This document shows, in pieces, positions 19,034-27,586 of a stretch of 64,000 nucleotides of DNA (positions within the stretch are counted from its first letter, which is position 1; every line of letters begins with the position of its first letter). Origin of the DNA: Fidelibacterota bacterium (GTDB taxonomy: Bacteria; Fidelibacterota; UBA8477; JABMPR01). The position numbers were made by a program, and so were the translations under genes. The notes beneath the pieces were generated by a model that saw nothing but the letters and a program-made list of their open reading frames with translations, was not told the origin of the DNA and did no database searches. The stretch is taken from NCBI GenBank assembly GCA_013202495.1, contig JABMQQ010000151.1:1-64000 (forward strand), given 5' to 3'.

Positions 19034-19381
19034 TTATTCGTACGCCATGTTATCTTTTTGAATCCAATCCCTGATTTTATAGGCGTCCTCAGGGGAATTT
19101 AAGAATCGGTACATATTTTCATTCCCAGTATTTTCAATTTTCTCTAATATTTGGTCACTCACCATAATGATACTGTCATATTCGGTGAGGTAAATTCCTC
19201 CTCGAGCTACTTCTACCCCATGACACCGAATACAATTGTGAGCGAAAATAGGTTCGATTTCATTGACATAACTGAGAGGGGAATATGAATATGCTACAGA
19301 CTTATTCACTTCAGCACAACCTACCAATAATAGTCCTAACAGAGTCGTGCTACACATGATTAATGATGACAATAACCGCAA
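19034..19381 (-). CDS. Monoheme c-type cytochrome lipoprotein
   Basis: 115 residues. The signal sequence has a lipobox (LLVGC, Cys at about 22), followed by one heme-c motif CIRCH in IEPIFAHNCIRCHG, the arrangement of small planctomycete-type cytochrome c domains. The remainder (GGIYLTEYDSI ... FLNSPEDAYKIRDWIQ) is also typical of that domain. Predicted to be a lipid-anchored electron carrier on the periplasmic or outer-membrane side. Last gene of the operon; its start overlaps the end of the 14-heme gene by 22 bases. Confidence 0.82.
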   Translation of the reverse strand: MRLLSSLIMCSTTLLGLLLVGCAEVNKSVAYSYSPLSYVNEIEPIFAHNCIRCHGVEVARGGIYLTEYDSIIMVSDQILEKIENTGNENMYRFLNSPEDAYKIRDWIQKDNMAYE

Positions 19382-20511
19382 AACCCTATTCCCTTACTTT
19401 CAGAATTCTCATGACAGGTAAAGCACAGAGAAACTTCATTCTCGCACCAATCTCCGTGTTGATTCCGCATATAGCCTATGGCATGTGTTTTAGGATCTGT
19501 ATTAAGAATCCCATCATTATCGCGATGACAATCAATGCATATAGGGTCACCCCCATCGAGATCATGGCAGGAATAACATAGCTCAATGTCTCTCCTGGCC
19601 ATCATGGCATGGTCTTTACCACCCTGAACCAGAGAAAAATCTGTCCCATTTTCAAATCGAACAGCACCCCAGGATGGACCACCATGAAAATCAGGTTTAT
19701 TCAATAATATATCAGAATTGTTCTGATGGCATTCAGAACAAAATTGTGCTGATTCGTGACAGACGCTACAATCTTTTTCTTTAAAAGTTACATCCAGTCC
19801 GTGGGTGAAAACATAATCCAAACTATGATTCCTATGAGCCAATTGCTTTCCAACAAACATATCTGGCCGGTAGCTTGGGATAGGATTCATGGTCATTAAT
19901 TCATTATCTAAACTCAGACTTGCACCACTATGACAATTATCGCAGTTAACCTGAATATGACAAGTCTGACATTCCGAACTGTTGATCGTAGCTGCAATGT
20001 CATGATCCTTTAACCATGTGATCGAATGGCTTGATGGTCTAATGGTAGCAACATTCGTATGACAACCATCACAAAATAGGGGTGCCTTGGTATCATGGCA
20101 GTCAAGGCATTCCTTCATGTTCGGGATGGGTGGAAAACTACCCGTTTTTACCATATTCCCATGGCAAGTTTCACATTCAATTTCCTCATCAACAAAATGG
20201 GTTTTGTGGGGGAAATTAAAAATTCTGTGGGGGATCCTAAAACTGGAGTAGGGTGCTTTATCAGAATGACAACGTTCGCATTCATTCTTTTCCTTCCAGA
20301 CATTGTGGCACTTTAAACAACGTGCTTCAGTAGGTAATATTTCATCACTGGAGGAAACACTTTTTTTCAACAATTTTGGACTATGACATTTGGTACATTT
20401 TATAGCTTGATCACGGGCATGCACATCATGACTGAATTTAATGTTTGATGTCCTGTCAATGGATTGACCAAACATTAATGAACAGAGGCTGACCAGTAGT
20501 AGAAATCTCAT
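19360..20511 (-). CDS. Periplasmic 14-heme c-type cytochrome
   Basis: 383 residues with a short signal peptide (cleavage around MFG/QS) and fourteen CxxCH motifs: CTKCH, CLKCH, CERCH, CETCH, CLDCH, CDGCH, CQTCH, CDNCH, CSVCH, CSECH, CYSCH, CIDCH, CFTCH, CGYCH. Extra His residues in HxxH-type spacers are available as distal ligands. The heme density suggests an electron wire. It lies between a predicted beta-barrel (20508-21746) and a monoheme lipoprotein, the layout of porin-cytochrome conduits, although no similarity to MtrA was verified. Its start overlaps the barrel gene stop by four bases. Confidence 0.9.
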   Translation of the reverse strand: MRFLLLVSLCSLMFGQSIDRTSNIKFSHDVHARDQAIKCTKCHSPKLLKKSVSSSDEILPTEARCLKCHNVWKEKNECERCHSDKAPYSSFRIPHRIFNFPHKTHFVDEEIECETCHGNMVKTGSFPPIPNMKECLDCHDTKAPLFCDGCHTNVATIRPSSHSITWLKDHDIAATINSSECQTCHIQVNCDNCHSGASLSLDNELMTMNPIPSYRPDMFVGKQLAHRNHSLDYVFTHGLDVTFKEKDCSVCHESAQFCSECHQNNSDILLNKPDFHGGPSWGAVRFENGTDFSLVQGGKDHAMMARRDIELCYSCHDLDGGDPICIDCHRDNDGILNTDPKTHAIGYMRNQHGDWCENEVSLCFTCHENSESKGIGFCGYCHH

Positions 20512-21746
20512 AGTCGATAACTCAGGTTCAATAAAAACCGTACATCTTTAGCATAATATTTATTCCTGAGCATTTGTAGTTCCGTTTTAATAGACATCTT
20601 GGAATAAATGGGGACACGAGATCCTAGAACCAGTGTTGCCCGATCGGTTATATCACCTTCAATTAAGCGGTAGTTGCCCAAGGTCACCCGCCCGTATAGA
20701 ACGGTTCGCTTAAATTGTTCACTAATTTGCCCGGTCACATGATTTGATTTTCCACCATATCCAGATTGATTTGTAAACTGAACGTAAATATGGTCATCTC
20801 GGACGGCCAGATTCAACACCTGAGAGTGGTCATCGTTGAACTGAACCAGACGATATTGAAAAGAACCTGTGAACTTCTCAGTAAATTTAAAGTCTGAACT
20901 CAATCGATATTCTTTGGTGCTATATGTATCAAAAACAGAGAATATTGAATTCTCCGGGATTCGGGGTTCAAAAAATTTAAACTCAAATGATAAGTGATCG
21001 ATTCGGCCGTGACTATAATCTATATGGGCATTGAAGTCTTTCATCTCAAATAGAGTTGGATGAATTCTTGCTAACATATACAAGGATATTCTGTCTATAC
21101 TCCAGTACCCTTTTAACCCTAACCTTCTCTGTATGGTTGCAGGAACTTCTATTATTCTGTTGGTTTTAATCGATTTATAAATTTCTCTGGCATGGGCTTT
21201 ATTAGATAATCCAATGCTCAATTGCATGCGCTCATTTTTTAACCATTTGATCTCAGAACCAACTAAATGATTGGCAATTGGATCACCAGCAAAACCAGTA
21301 CCCGGGATGTATCCGCCTCCAAACAATTTGAACTTTAAGGTCTTATATATGTACTCGCCACTTAAGCCATCAATGCGACCAAAGGCTGAAGGAGAATAAA
21401 CGGTATGTCGGCCGAGAATGATTTTGAGACGATTAGATAGAAGTCGTTTATGAAAATTAAAATTATAAATCTGGGCACTATATGATTTTCCATCACCGAA
21501 ATCAGATGCAGGGTCGTAGTAAAAGACTGAAGATACAATAAATCTGCTATTCTTGAGTCCAATATTATTGCCGGTTAACAGTAAGGATTGATAGGTTCGT
21601 ATATGTCGATCTGAATTATTGTTCAGATCTTCCCTAACAAAAGAATAAACACTGGAAGATAAAATACCATTGACACTTCCAGCGATTATAACAATCGGGA
21701 ATAAGAGTAAGATTACTGGAGCAAGATTATTTAGTAATCTCTTCAC
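20508..21746 (-). CDS. Predicted outer-membrane beta-barrel protein next to the 14-heme cytochrome
   Basis: 412 residues, GTG start, N-terminal hydrophobic signal (LLNNLAPVILLLFPIVIIAG). The rest is rich in alternating polar/hydrophobic strands with aromatic girdles (RIDHLSFEFKFFEPRIP, GSFQYRLVQFNDDHSQ, RVTLGNYRLIEGD) and ends in LLNLSYRL, with a penultimate Arg and terminal Leu. About 400 residues could give 14-18 strands. No named family is recognised. Coupling to the 14-heme cytochrome by overlapping stop/start suggests a porin sleeve for electron transfer across the outer membrane (inference). It could also be an ordinary transport porin. Confidence 0.6.
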   Translation of the reverse strand: MKRLLNNLAPVILLLFPIVIIAGSVNGILSSSVYSFVREDLNNNSDRHIRTYQSLLLTGNNIGLKNSRFIVSSVFYYDPASDFGDGKSYSAQIYNFNFHKRLLSNRLKIILGRHTVYSPSAFGRIDGLSGEYIYKTLKFKLFGGGYIPGTGFAGDPIANHLVGSEIKWLKNERMQLSIGLSNKAHAREIYKSIKTNRIIEVPATIQRRLGLKGYWSIDRISLYMLARIHPTLFEMKDFNAHIDYSHGRIDHLSFEFKFFEPRIPENSIFSVFDTYSTKEYRLSSDFKFTEKFTGSFQYRLVQFNDDHSQVLNLAVRDDHIYVQFTNQSGYGGKSNHVTGQISEQFKRTVLYGRVTLGNYRLIEGDITDRATLVLGSRVPIYSKMSIKTELQMLRNKYYAKDVRFLLNLSYRL

Positions 21747-21978
21747 GATTGGCTCGTTTTAATCCGAAAAATACATACGATAACACACCGGCTAGCGTTA
21801 TAAATATGGGAATAATGATTAGTGATATGACTATGGTTGCATTCTGGGCGTCGTGTAAATAATTGGATAACTTCATTAAATTGATAATCCACACAATGAT
21901 ACCCAGAACCAGTAGCCAGATAAAACCCAGAGAGACGTACTGGAAAAATAATATCCATTTAGGTGTTTTTTGAGTCAT
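21727..21978 (-). CDS. Small membrane protein with two transmembrane helices
   Basis: 83 residues: helix 1 at about 12-33 (FQYVSLGFIWLLVLGIIVWII) and helix 2 at about 46-69, with short charged ends. Not assigned to a family. It sits directly after the NrfD-like gene (four-base gap) and overlaps the barrel gene. It is therefore probably a small subunit of the membrane quinone-interacting complex, in the manner of small ActD/E-type subunits of alternative complex III-like assemblies, though no similarity to these could be confirmed. Confidence 0.6.
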   Translation of the reverse strand: MTQKTPKWILFFQYVSLGFIWLLVLGIIVWIINLMKLSNYLHDAQNATIVISLIIIPIFITLAGVLSYVFFGLKRANREEITK

Positions 21979-21982
21979 GCTG

Positions 21983-23314
21983 TCACTTCACTTGTTCCAC
22001 GCTGGGTAAATAAGATTCCAGACGTTTTTGGGCTTCTTCCAAACCTTCATTGCGACCTTCCTCAATTTCCCAGATTGAAATTAATGGAAACAGTTTAGAG
22101 AAAATAATAAATCCCAGGCAAAAAACTGCTATTCCGCCCATAAACAAGGACACCTCTGTTAGACTGGGGATATAAAAATGGACATCATAAGGCAATCTGG
22201 GATTGCTTAGCGAAGGAACAACAATAATCAAACGCTCAAGCCACATTCCAACAATCACACCCATTGAGGTAAATAGTATTCCTTTAATGGTTTTTAACCT
22301 TTTAAAGCCAAGGACCACGACGGGAATTATAAAATTTAAGACGACCATTAACCAGAAGAAGACCGCATAAGGTCCTGTGAATTTGTATAGAATCACACTC
22401 ATCTCCATGGGTTCATTGCCATAAAAACCGGTAACGAATTCGCTGAAGGTGAAATATCCCCATAAAATGGCAAATATGAGTAAAAGTAGACCCAGATACT
22501 GAAAATGAATCTCTTTTAGATAATTTTCAAAGTGATACATTTTTCTAAAGGCAATCATAACAACTAATAGTGTCGCCGTTCCTGAGAAAATGGCTCCAAC
22601 AACAAAATAGGGTCCGAAAATCGTACTGTGCCATCCAGGTTGTATCGTCATTGAAAAGATAAAGGAAATGACAGTATGAACACTCACTGCAATGGGGATA
22701 ACCATCACCATGAGAATGGTCATGGCTCTTTCTAAAATATGTTTTTGTTTTTCAGTGCCTATATAACCCCAACTCAAGAATTGATAGAACCATTTATACT
22801 TGTCGGTTTTATCTCTCAATAAGGCGATATCAGGAATCAATGGGACATACAAATAAATTGTACTCGCCGTGAAATAAGTCGTAATAGCTGTCACATCCCA
22901 CAGCAGAGGAGATTGTAACCGGCCAAATAGGAATACGTTTAAAATTCTATCCGGTCTTCCTAGATCAAGAATCGGGTGGACAGCACCAATTAATAGAACT
23001 ATGGCTGTGATCACCTCAGCCATCCTGGTGATGGGGCGACGCCACTCTGCCTGAGAAAGCCGCAGAATTGCTGAAATGAGTGTACCGGCATGACTGATAC
23101 CGATAAAGAAAACAAAATTGATGATATAAAAGCCCCATGAGACAGTATTGTTGAGACCCGTTACACCCAATCCATATATAATTTGGTTTATATACATGTA
23201 ACCTGCCCAGAATATGATCCCTAAAAGAGTTGCAACGATCCAATAGAAACTCTTCTCAGTCTCCAGAATTGGGCGAAATAAAGTGTAGTCGGTTTCTTGT
23301 CTAATATCCGTCAT
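21983..23314 (-). CDS. NrfD/PsrC-family quinone-interacting membrane subunit
   Basis: 443 residues with about ten transmembrane helices. The N-terminal GLGVTGLNNTVSWGFYIINFVFFIGISHAGTLISAILRL segment and HPILDLGRPDRILNVFLFGRLQSPLLWDV are hallmarks of the PsrC/NrfD/ActC group. Subunits of this kind bind menaquinone near the periplasmic side and exchange electrons with the iron-sulfur partner. The gene overlaps the ferredoxin stop (ATGA at 23314) and follows the Mo-oxidoreductase, forming a PsrABC- or ActBC-like module. The direction of electron flow cannot be read from sequence. Confidence 0.9.
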   Translation of the reverse strand: MTDIRQETDYTLFRPILETEKSFYWIVATLLGIIFWAGYMYINQIIYGLGVTGLNNTVSWGFYIINFVFFIGISHAGTLISAILRLSQAEWRRPITRMAEVITAIVLLIGAVHPILDLGRPDRILNVFLFGRLQSPLLWDVTAITTYFTASTIYLYVPLIPDIALLRDKTDKYKWFYQFLSWGYIGTEKQKHILERAMTILMVMVIPIAVSVHTVISFIFSMTIQPGWHSTIFGPYFVVGAIFSGTATLLVVMIAFRKMYHFENYLKEIHFQYLGLLLLIFAILWGYFTFSEFVTGFYGNEPMEMSVILYKFTGPYAVFFWLMVVLNFIIPVVVLGFKRLKTIKGILFTSMGVIVGMWLERLIIVVPSLSNPRLPYDVHFYIPSLTEVSLFMGGIAVFCLGFIIFSKLFPLISIWEIEEGRNEGLEEAQKRLESYLPSVEQVK

Positions 23315-24000
23315 TATTTGTCTTCTTTTTTCAAATAATACACTTTTGGCTCTGTCCCTAATCCCTCTTCCAGACGGAAGGCTCGATTCGAGTGTTTTAA
23401 ATGATGGACTTCGTGATCCGGATTATCCAGATCACCAAAAGTCATTGCTGTTGTCGGGCAAGATTCCACACAGGCTGCCTGATATTCATCCTCAGCCATT
23501 TCGCGGTCTTCATATCTGGCGAGATCTTTTGCCATCGCTAATCTATGGTGGCAAAAAGAACATTTTTCTACAACACCAACCATTCTTTTGGTTACTTCTG
23601 GATTTTGTAGTGGAACAAAAGCTTCGGGAATTTCGGGTGTTGAATAATTAAAACACTTTGCGGTATACGGGCAGGCGTTCATGCAATAACGGCAGCCAAT
23701 ACAACGATTATAAATTTGACCAACCAGACCATCTTCATTTATAAATGTTGCATGAACCGGACAAACAACGACACAGGGAGCATCATCACATTGAAAACAA
23801 GGACGTGGTATATGAGTTATCCGAATATTCGGGAATTCTCCCTCGTATTCAGTTATTATTTCCATCCAGTTCATTGCGCGACCATTTTGAGCTTCTTCAA
23901 CTCCTACATTGGGGATATTGTTTTCCATTCTGCAGGCCGTCACACAACTACTGCAACCAGTACATTTATTTAAATCAATTACCATTCCCCATCTGGGCAT
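23314..24000 (-). CDS. Four [4Fe-4S] cluster ferredoxin-type electron transfer subunit (PsrB/HybA-like)
   Basis: 228 residues with 16 cluster Cys in four groups: CTGCSSCVTAC, CFQCDDAPCVVVC, CIGCRYCMNAC, and CSFC paired with ACVESC. It wires the molybdopterin subunit to the NrfD-like membrane subunit. It has no signal peptide of its own, so export, if it occurs, would be by co-transport with the Tat-signal-bearing molybdopterin subunit encoded just upstream. Gap to the Mo subunit is eight bases. Confidence 0.92.
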   Translation of the reverse strand: MPRWGMVIDLNKCTGCSSCVTACRMENNIPNVGVEEAQNGRAMNWMEIITEYEGEFPNIRITHIPRPCFQCDDAPCVVVCPVHATFINEDGLVGQIYNRCIGCRYCMNACPYTAKCFNYSTPEIPEAFVPLQNPEVTKRMVGVVEKCSFCHHRLAMAKDLARYEDREMAEDEYQAACVESCPTTAMTFGDLDNPDHEVHHLKHSNRAFRLEEGLGTEPKVYYLKKEDK

Positions 24001-24008
24001 AGTATATC

Positions 24009-26432
24009 CTATCCGTTTGAAATTCTAATTGGAGTGCCAGAAATTATCATATTACCCGTACTGATTTCTGGTTGTGGTGCCATTAATTTTCGTGGGTCTT
24101 CACCTATCCCAGACCCAAATCTTCCTACATTTTCACGCCCTAATCCCATGGGTACAAACACAACATCGGGAAGAATAATAGGTCTTACTCTTGCTCGAGC
24201 TTTTATCTGTCCGACCTGAGAATCTATTTGGATTATTTCTCCATCGGCTATTCCATATTTATGTGCCGTTTCAGGGTGTATCTCAGCCCATGCCTCCCAG
24301 TATATTTCGCGAAGAACACCAAATGATTCCAATAATGAGGGTGAATAGATAGTTTTCCCATGTGGATTCGTATTTGGAAAACCAGATATTAGAGTCAGGG
24401 GGAATCCATCTCCATCTGAATTATTATATTGCATTAAATTCGAGGGATACACCGCCGTACCCAGCAAGTTTTTCAATAACTGGGATGGTGATCCATTGGA
24501 ATGTCCTAAGCCCAATAAGGCTGTACTCAACAATTCAAGTTTTTTTGAGTTCGTTTGAACAGTATTTGAAAATTTTACACTGGCAGAGCCTTCTGGATTC
24601 CACCAACCTCCAGAAGTAAGCATCCCCTTCATGAAGTTTTTCTCTGACAAATCTATAGCCATCGATTGATGGCTTTTATAAGTTTCAGTCCATTCATCCT
24701 CAGAATAATCAGTAAACAATGCGCCACGCTTTTCTGCGTAGATTTCTTTTAATCTATTTTGGACCAATTTTTTTGAGTCAACTGATGAGAATAAATTATC
24801 ATCAATTTCATCAATCCTGTCTACAAGCCCTTTTAAAATCTCGTAACTGCTTTTAGTATTGTACATGGGATTAATAACGGGTCGCTGAAGCGATGCAGAA
24901 TCAAAGGGGATGGTGGGTATTGATTCTACTAAATTCCAGGATTCAAGTTCAGAGTGGGTCGGTAGAATGACATCTGAATGGGCACTGGTTTCATTGGGGA
25001 GATCTCCAATGAAAACGACTCTAGGAATGTGTTTCAGAGTGGCCTTCCACTTTGTTTTATCTTCACCTTCATAACCCGGATTGGCTTTATTAATAATAAG
25101 CACCTCGATTTTGTATGGTGCATAGCCTTCAACTCGCTTTGCAAATAAATCTAAAGACGGTTTTTCACTCGGATTAATTTCATCTGCGTAGAAAAGATTT
25201 TGAATTTCACCTTTTTCCAGATGATTTGGAGAGTAATTGGTTCGTGAATTAGCTTCCGGATAGAAAAATCCACCCCTAGTCTGAATATTTCCAACAAGAT
25301 AATTTAAGCAATGCACCGCCCACTGGTGGAGGCTACCTCGTGGAGATCTCAAAGCTTCACTACCACAAACAATAGCACAATTGGGACGCGTCTGGATGAG
25401 TCCTGCCAAATAGTGGATGTCAGATTCAGACACACCTGTGATCGCTTCGACGTTTTTAGGATGAAAATCTGATCGGATCTGGTTTTCTATTCCAAGCAGC
25501 TCTTCACCATCGCTATCCTGATAGTTAAAAAATCCATTGGAGGTGCTTCTGATATGCTCAAGATCAAGACTGGATTCAGAAATTAATACATGTAAGATAC
25601 CCAGCGCCAGGGTCCCCCATGTATCAGGGTTAGATGGTATCCAGCGGTTAGCACTTGAGGCTGTAATATTCGCTCTGGGTCCAACGTAAATTAATTTTTT
25701 CCGAGTGATATTCTTTACATCTTTAAACTGTCCATAAACCTGATTAAAGTGGACTGGGGCACCATCTTCTTCTAAGAAATTTGCTCCTAAGCTGATGATA
25801 CATTCTGAGTTAATAAGATCATAAGATGGTATTGCAGGGTATCCATGGATCATTCCTGTTGAATTATCATTCAAACCAGAGTAATCGGTATGATATATGT
25901 TTGGAGTCCCAATTGCATCTGCGAATTTTTGCCAGACATCCCGCATGATGTGCGTGTCCTCACCATTAATGATGGCCACTTTATAGCCTTGTTTCCGCTT
26001 GATCAGTTCGCTGATCAAATTAGCAGTGGAGTCTTGAATTGACTCCCATGGCACCGAATCCAGTGATTTCCTGATTAATCCTTCGGGTCTGGCTTTTGGC
26101 TCAATAAAGCGATCTGGGTGATAAAGAATTTCCATGTTTGCATGAGCTGCCGGACAAAGACCACCACGATTTATTGGGGATAAGGGATTCCCTTTAAGTG
26201 AAATGGGGATACCATCAACTCGCAGAACGGAAAGACTACAACCGCCTGGACATAAACGACAAACAGATGTTCGCCTTGTTTTATTCCCCGGACCGAGTGC
26301 TAATTTTTTGATCGCTGCATCTGAGAGAGCGATGAACTGCTCAGCACCATTCAGCGAGAGGGCCAAACCACCCGTAGCTAAACCAGTTAGTTTGATGAAT
26401 TCTCGACGGGATAATATTTTCATTTTAGACAT
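24009..26432 (-). CDS. Tat-exported molybdopterin oxidoreductase (PsrA/ActB-like catalytic subunit)
   Basis: 807 residues. Tat signal SRREFIKLTGLATGG at the N-terminus, then the [4Fe-4S] motif CRLCPGGC with the fourth Cys in GGLCPAA. Molybdopterin domains follow (GSEALRSPRGSLHQWAVHCLNYLVGN) and a C-terminal dinucleotide-binding domain (GIADGEIIQIDSQVGQIKARARV, PMGLGRENVGRFGSGIGEDP). Around the expected metal ligand the sequence reads YHTDYSGLND, suggesting Ser or Asp rather than the Cys of polysulfide reductase PsrA. Substrate is therefore open: sulfur compounds, another anaerobic acceptor, or no catalysis as in ActB of alternative complex III. It overlaps the pentaheme gene by eight bases. 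No strong ribosome binding site was seen. Confidence 0.85.
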   Translation of the reverse strand: MSKMKILSRREFIKLTGLATGGLALSLNGAEQFIALSDAAIKKLALGPGNKTRRTSVCRLCPGGCSLSVLRVDGIPISLKGNPLSPINRGGLCPAAHANMEILYHPDRFIEPKARPEGLIRKSLDSVPWESIQDSTANLISELIKRKQGYKVAIINGEDTHIMRDVWQKFADAIGTPNIYHTDYSGLNDNSTGMIHGYPAIPSYDLINSECIISLGANFLEEDGAPVHFNQVYGQFKDVKNITRKKLIYVGPRANITASSANRWIPSNPDTWGTLALGILHVLISESSLDLEHIRSTSNGFFNYQDSDGEELLGIENQIRSDFHPKNVEAITGVSESDIHYLAGLIQTRPNCAIVCGSEALRSPRGSLHQWAVHCLNYLVGNIQTRGGFFYPEANSRTNYSPNHLEKGEIQNLFYADEINPSEKPSLDLFAKRVEGYAPYKIEVLIINKANPGYEGEDKTKWKATLKHIPRVVFIGDLPNETSAHSDVILPTHSELESWNLVESIPTIPFDSASLQRPVINPMYNTKSSYEILKGLVDRIDEIDDNLFSSVDSKKLVQNRLKEIYAEKRGALFTDYSEDEWTETYKSHQSMAIDLSEKNFMKGMLTSGGWWNPEGSASVKFSNTVQTNSKKLELLSTALLGLGHSNGSPSQLLKNLLGTAVYPSNLMQYNNSDGDGFPLTLISGFPNTNPHGKTIYSPSLLESFGVLREIYWEAWAEIHPETAHKYGIADGEIIQIDSQVGQIKARARVRPIILPDVVFVPMGLGRENVGRFGSGIGEDPRKLMAPQPEISTGNMIISGTPIRISNG

Positions 26433-26946
26433 GGCAAGTTAAACAATCGTTTGAGATAGATTTATGATCATGACATTCCATACAGGTTGACATTAAAATA
26501 GGGACGATAGGTCGTACAGGCGGTTCAGTCAATTTTTCGACTTCTCCATGGCAGGTGGTACAGCTGACTTTCCCAGATTTAACATGTCTTCTGTGAGAGA
26601 AAAACACATGATCAGGTACTTGATAGATTCGTTTCCATGGAATTTCGGTATTACTTAAGACTGCTTCAACGACCACTGCTTCTTCTGCGCTTCCAGTCTT
26701 ACTCTTTGAATGACAGGCTTTACATCTTTTAATTGAAGGTAAGGTCGCCTTAAGTTGAGTCTCAATACCTATATGGCATTCAACACAATCCATTCCAGCT
26801 TCGGTTAAATGAAGTGCGTGACTATAGGATATGGGTTGCTCGATTTCGGGATCCAGACCACACCCACAAATTAAAAAACTCCAAAATGCAGCGACAAACC
26901 ATGCTTGTCTGCACAAATATGTTGGATTCAAATTAGATCTTACCAC
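26425..26946 (-). CDS. Pentaheme c-type cytochrome, probable lipoprotein (ActA-like position)
   Basis: 173 residues; an N-terminal hydrophobic segment ends in a lipobox-like FLICGC. Five CxxCH motifs: CVECH, CKACH, CTTCH, CMECH, CLTCH, in a cytochrome c3-like pattern with extra His (YSHALHL, FFSHRRHV). A pentaheme subunit just before a Mo-like subunit, ferredoxin and NrfD protein is the arrangement of alternative complex III (ActA-ActB-ActC), but here the Fe-S domain is a separate gene. Likely passes electrons between the membrane complex and periplasmic carriers. Confidence 0.85.
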   Translation of the reverse strand: MVRSNLNPTYLCRQAWFVAAFWSFLICGCGLDPEIEQPISYSHALHLTEAGMDCVECHIGIETQLKATLPSIKRCKACHSKSKTGSAEEAVVVEAVLSNTEIPWKRIYQVPDHVFFSHRRHVKSGKVSCTTCHGEVEKLTEPPVRPIVPILMSTCMECHDHKSISNDCLTCHV

Positions 26947-27503
26947 TCTTCATCTTCATCTTCATCTGTTTCACACTTGAAATCCGGGTTTTTAGTATGT
27001 GCGATTTTTTTGTAGAATGAATCGTAGTCAAAGGGTTTATACCGTGGACTTTTCTCATTATGACAGACTAGACAATCCTCAGGTTTTGGAATAATGAGAC
27101 CATTGGCAATAGCCTGGTCTTTGTCACACATAACAATTTCTTTGCGATATAATTCTCCAGCACCATGGCAACTTTCACATTGGATACCACTCTCTTTTTC
27201 AAATTTTTCGCCAAACTCTGCATTGGGATCATTATATCCTGTTACGTGACAGCTTAGACAGTCAGGTGATTCACTTGGTAGGACTGTCATACCCTGTTCC
27301 TTGGCGATGGCTAAAGCATCCTCGCCTAACAATGTCTCATAGGCCTTAGCATGTTTTGAGTCTACCCAATTGGCATGTTGATTACCCATCTCGGGGGTTT
27401 CATGACAGACCTGACATCTTTGAGCACCTGCATATATGTTTGGGGAATCTTGCCCGTTAGCGATACTTAAAATTAAAAAGATTGCAGAAATTAGCTTTAC
27501 CAC
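26940..27503 (-). CDS. Tetraheme cytochrome c554-like protein
   Basis: 187 residues: signal peptide (cleavage near ANG/QD), four CxxCH motifs (CQVCH, CLSCH, CESCH, CLVCH) and the cytochrome c554 family layout with NWVDSKHAKAYETL between hemes 1 and 2. The acidic C-terminus ends CETDEDEDEEW. It is paralogous to the c554-like gene at 31484-32053, which shares the same heme spacing and the motif CHNEKSP. First gene of the nine-gene operon running down to 19034. Confidence 0.88.
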   Translation of the reverse strand: MVKLISAIFLILSIANGQDSPNIYAGAQRCQVCHETPEMGNQHANWVDSKHAKAYETLLGEDALAIAKEQGMTVLPSESPDCLSCHVTGYNDPNAEFGEKFEKESGIQCESCHGAGELYRKEIVMCDKDQAIANGLIIPKPEDCLVCHNEKSPRYKPFDYDSFYKKIAHTKNPDFKCETDEDEDEEW

Positions 27504-27543
27504 GATTACCTCAATTTAGGATTGAAAACCGAAAAGAATAAAA

Positions 27544-27570
27544 GTGGACGGGTAATAAATACCCGTCCAC
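27544..27570 (-). terminator. Rho-independent terminator after the ethylbenzene-dehydrogenase-like gene
   Basis: Perfect 11-bp stem GTGGACGGGTA / TACCCGTCCAC with a five-base loop. On the minus strand it is followed by CTTTTATTCTTTTC. It lies only 16 bases past the stop at 27587 and 41 bases before the start of the c554-like gene. Confidence 0.88.
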
Positions 27571-27586
27571 AGATATGATAAACTAA

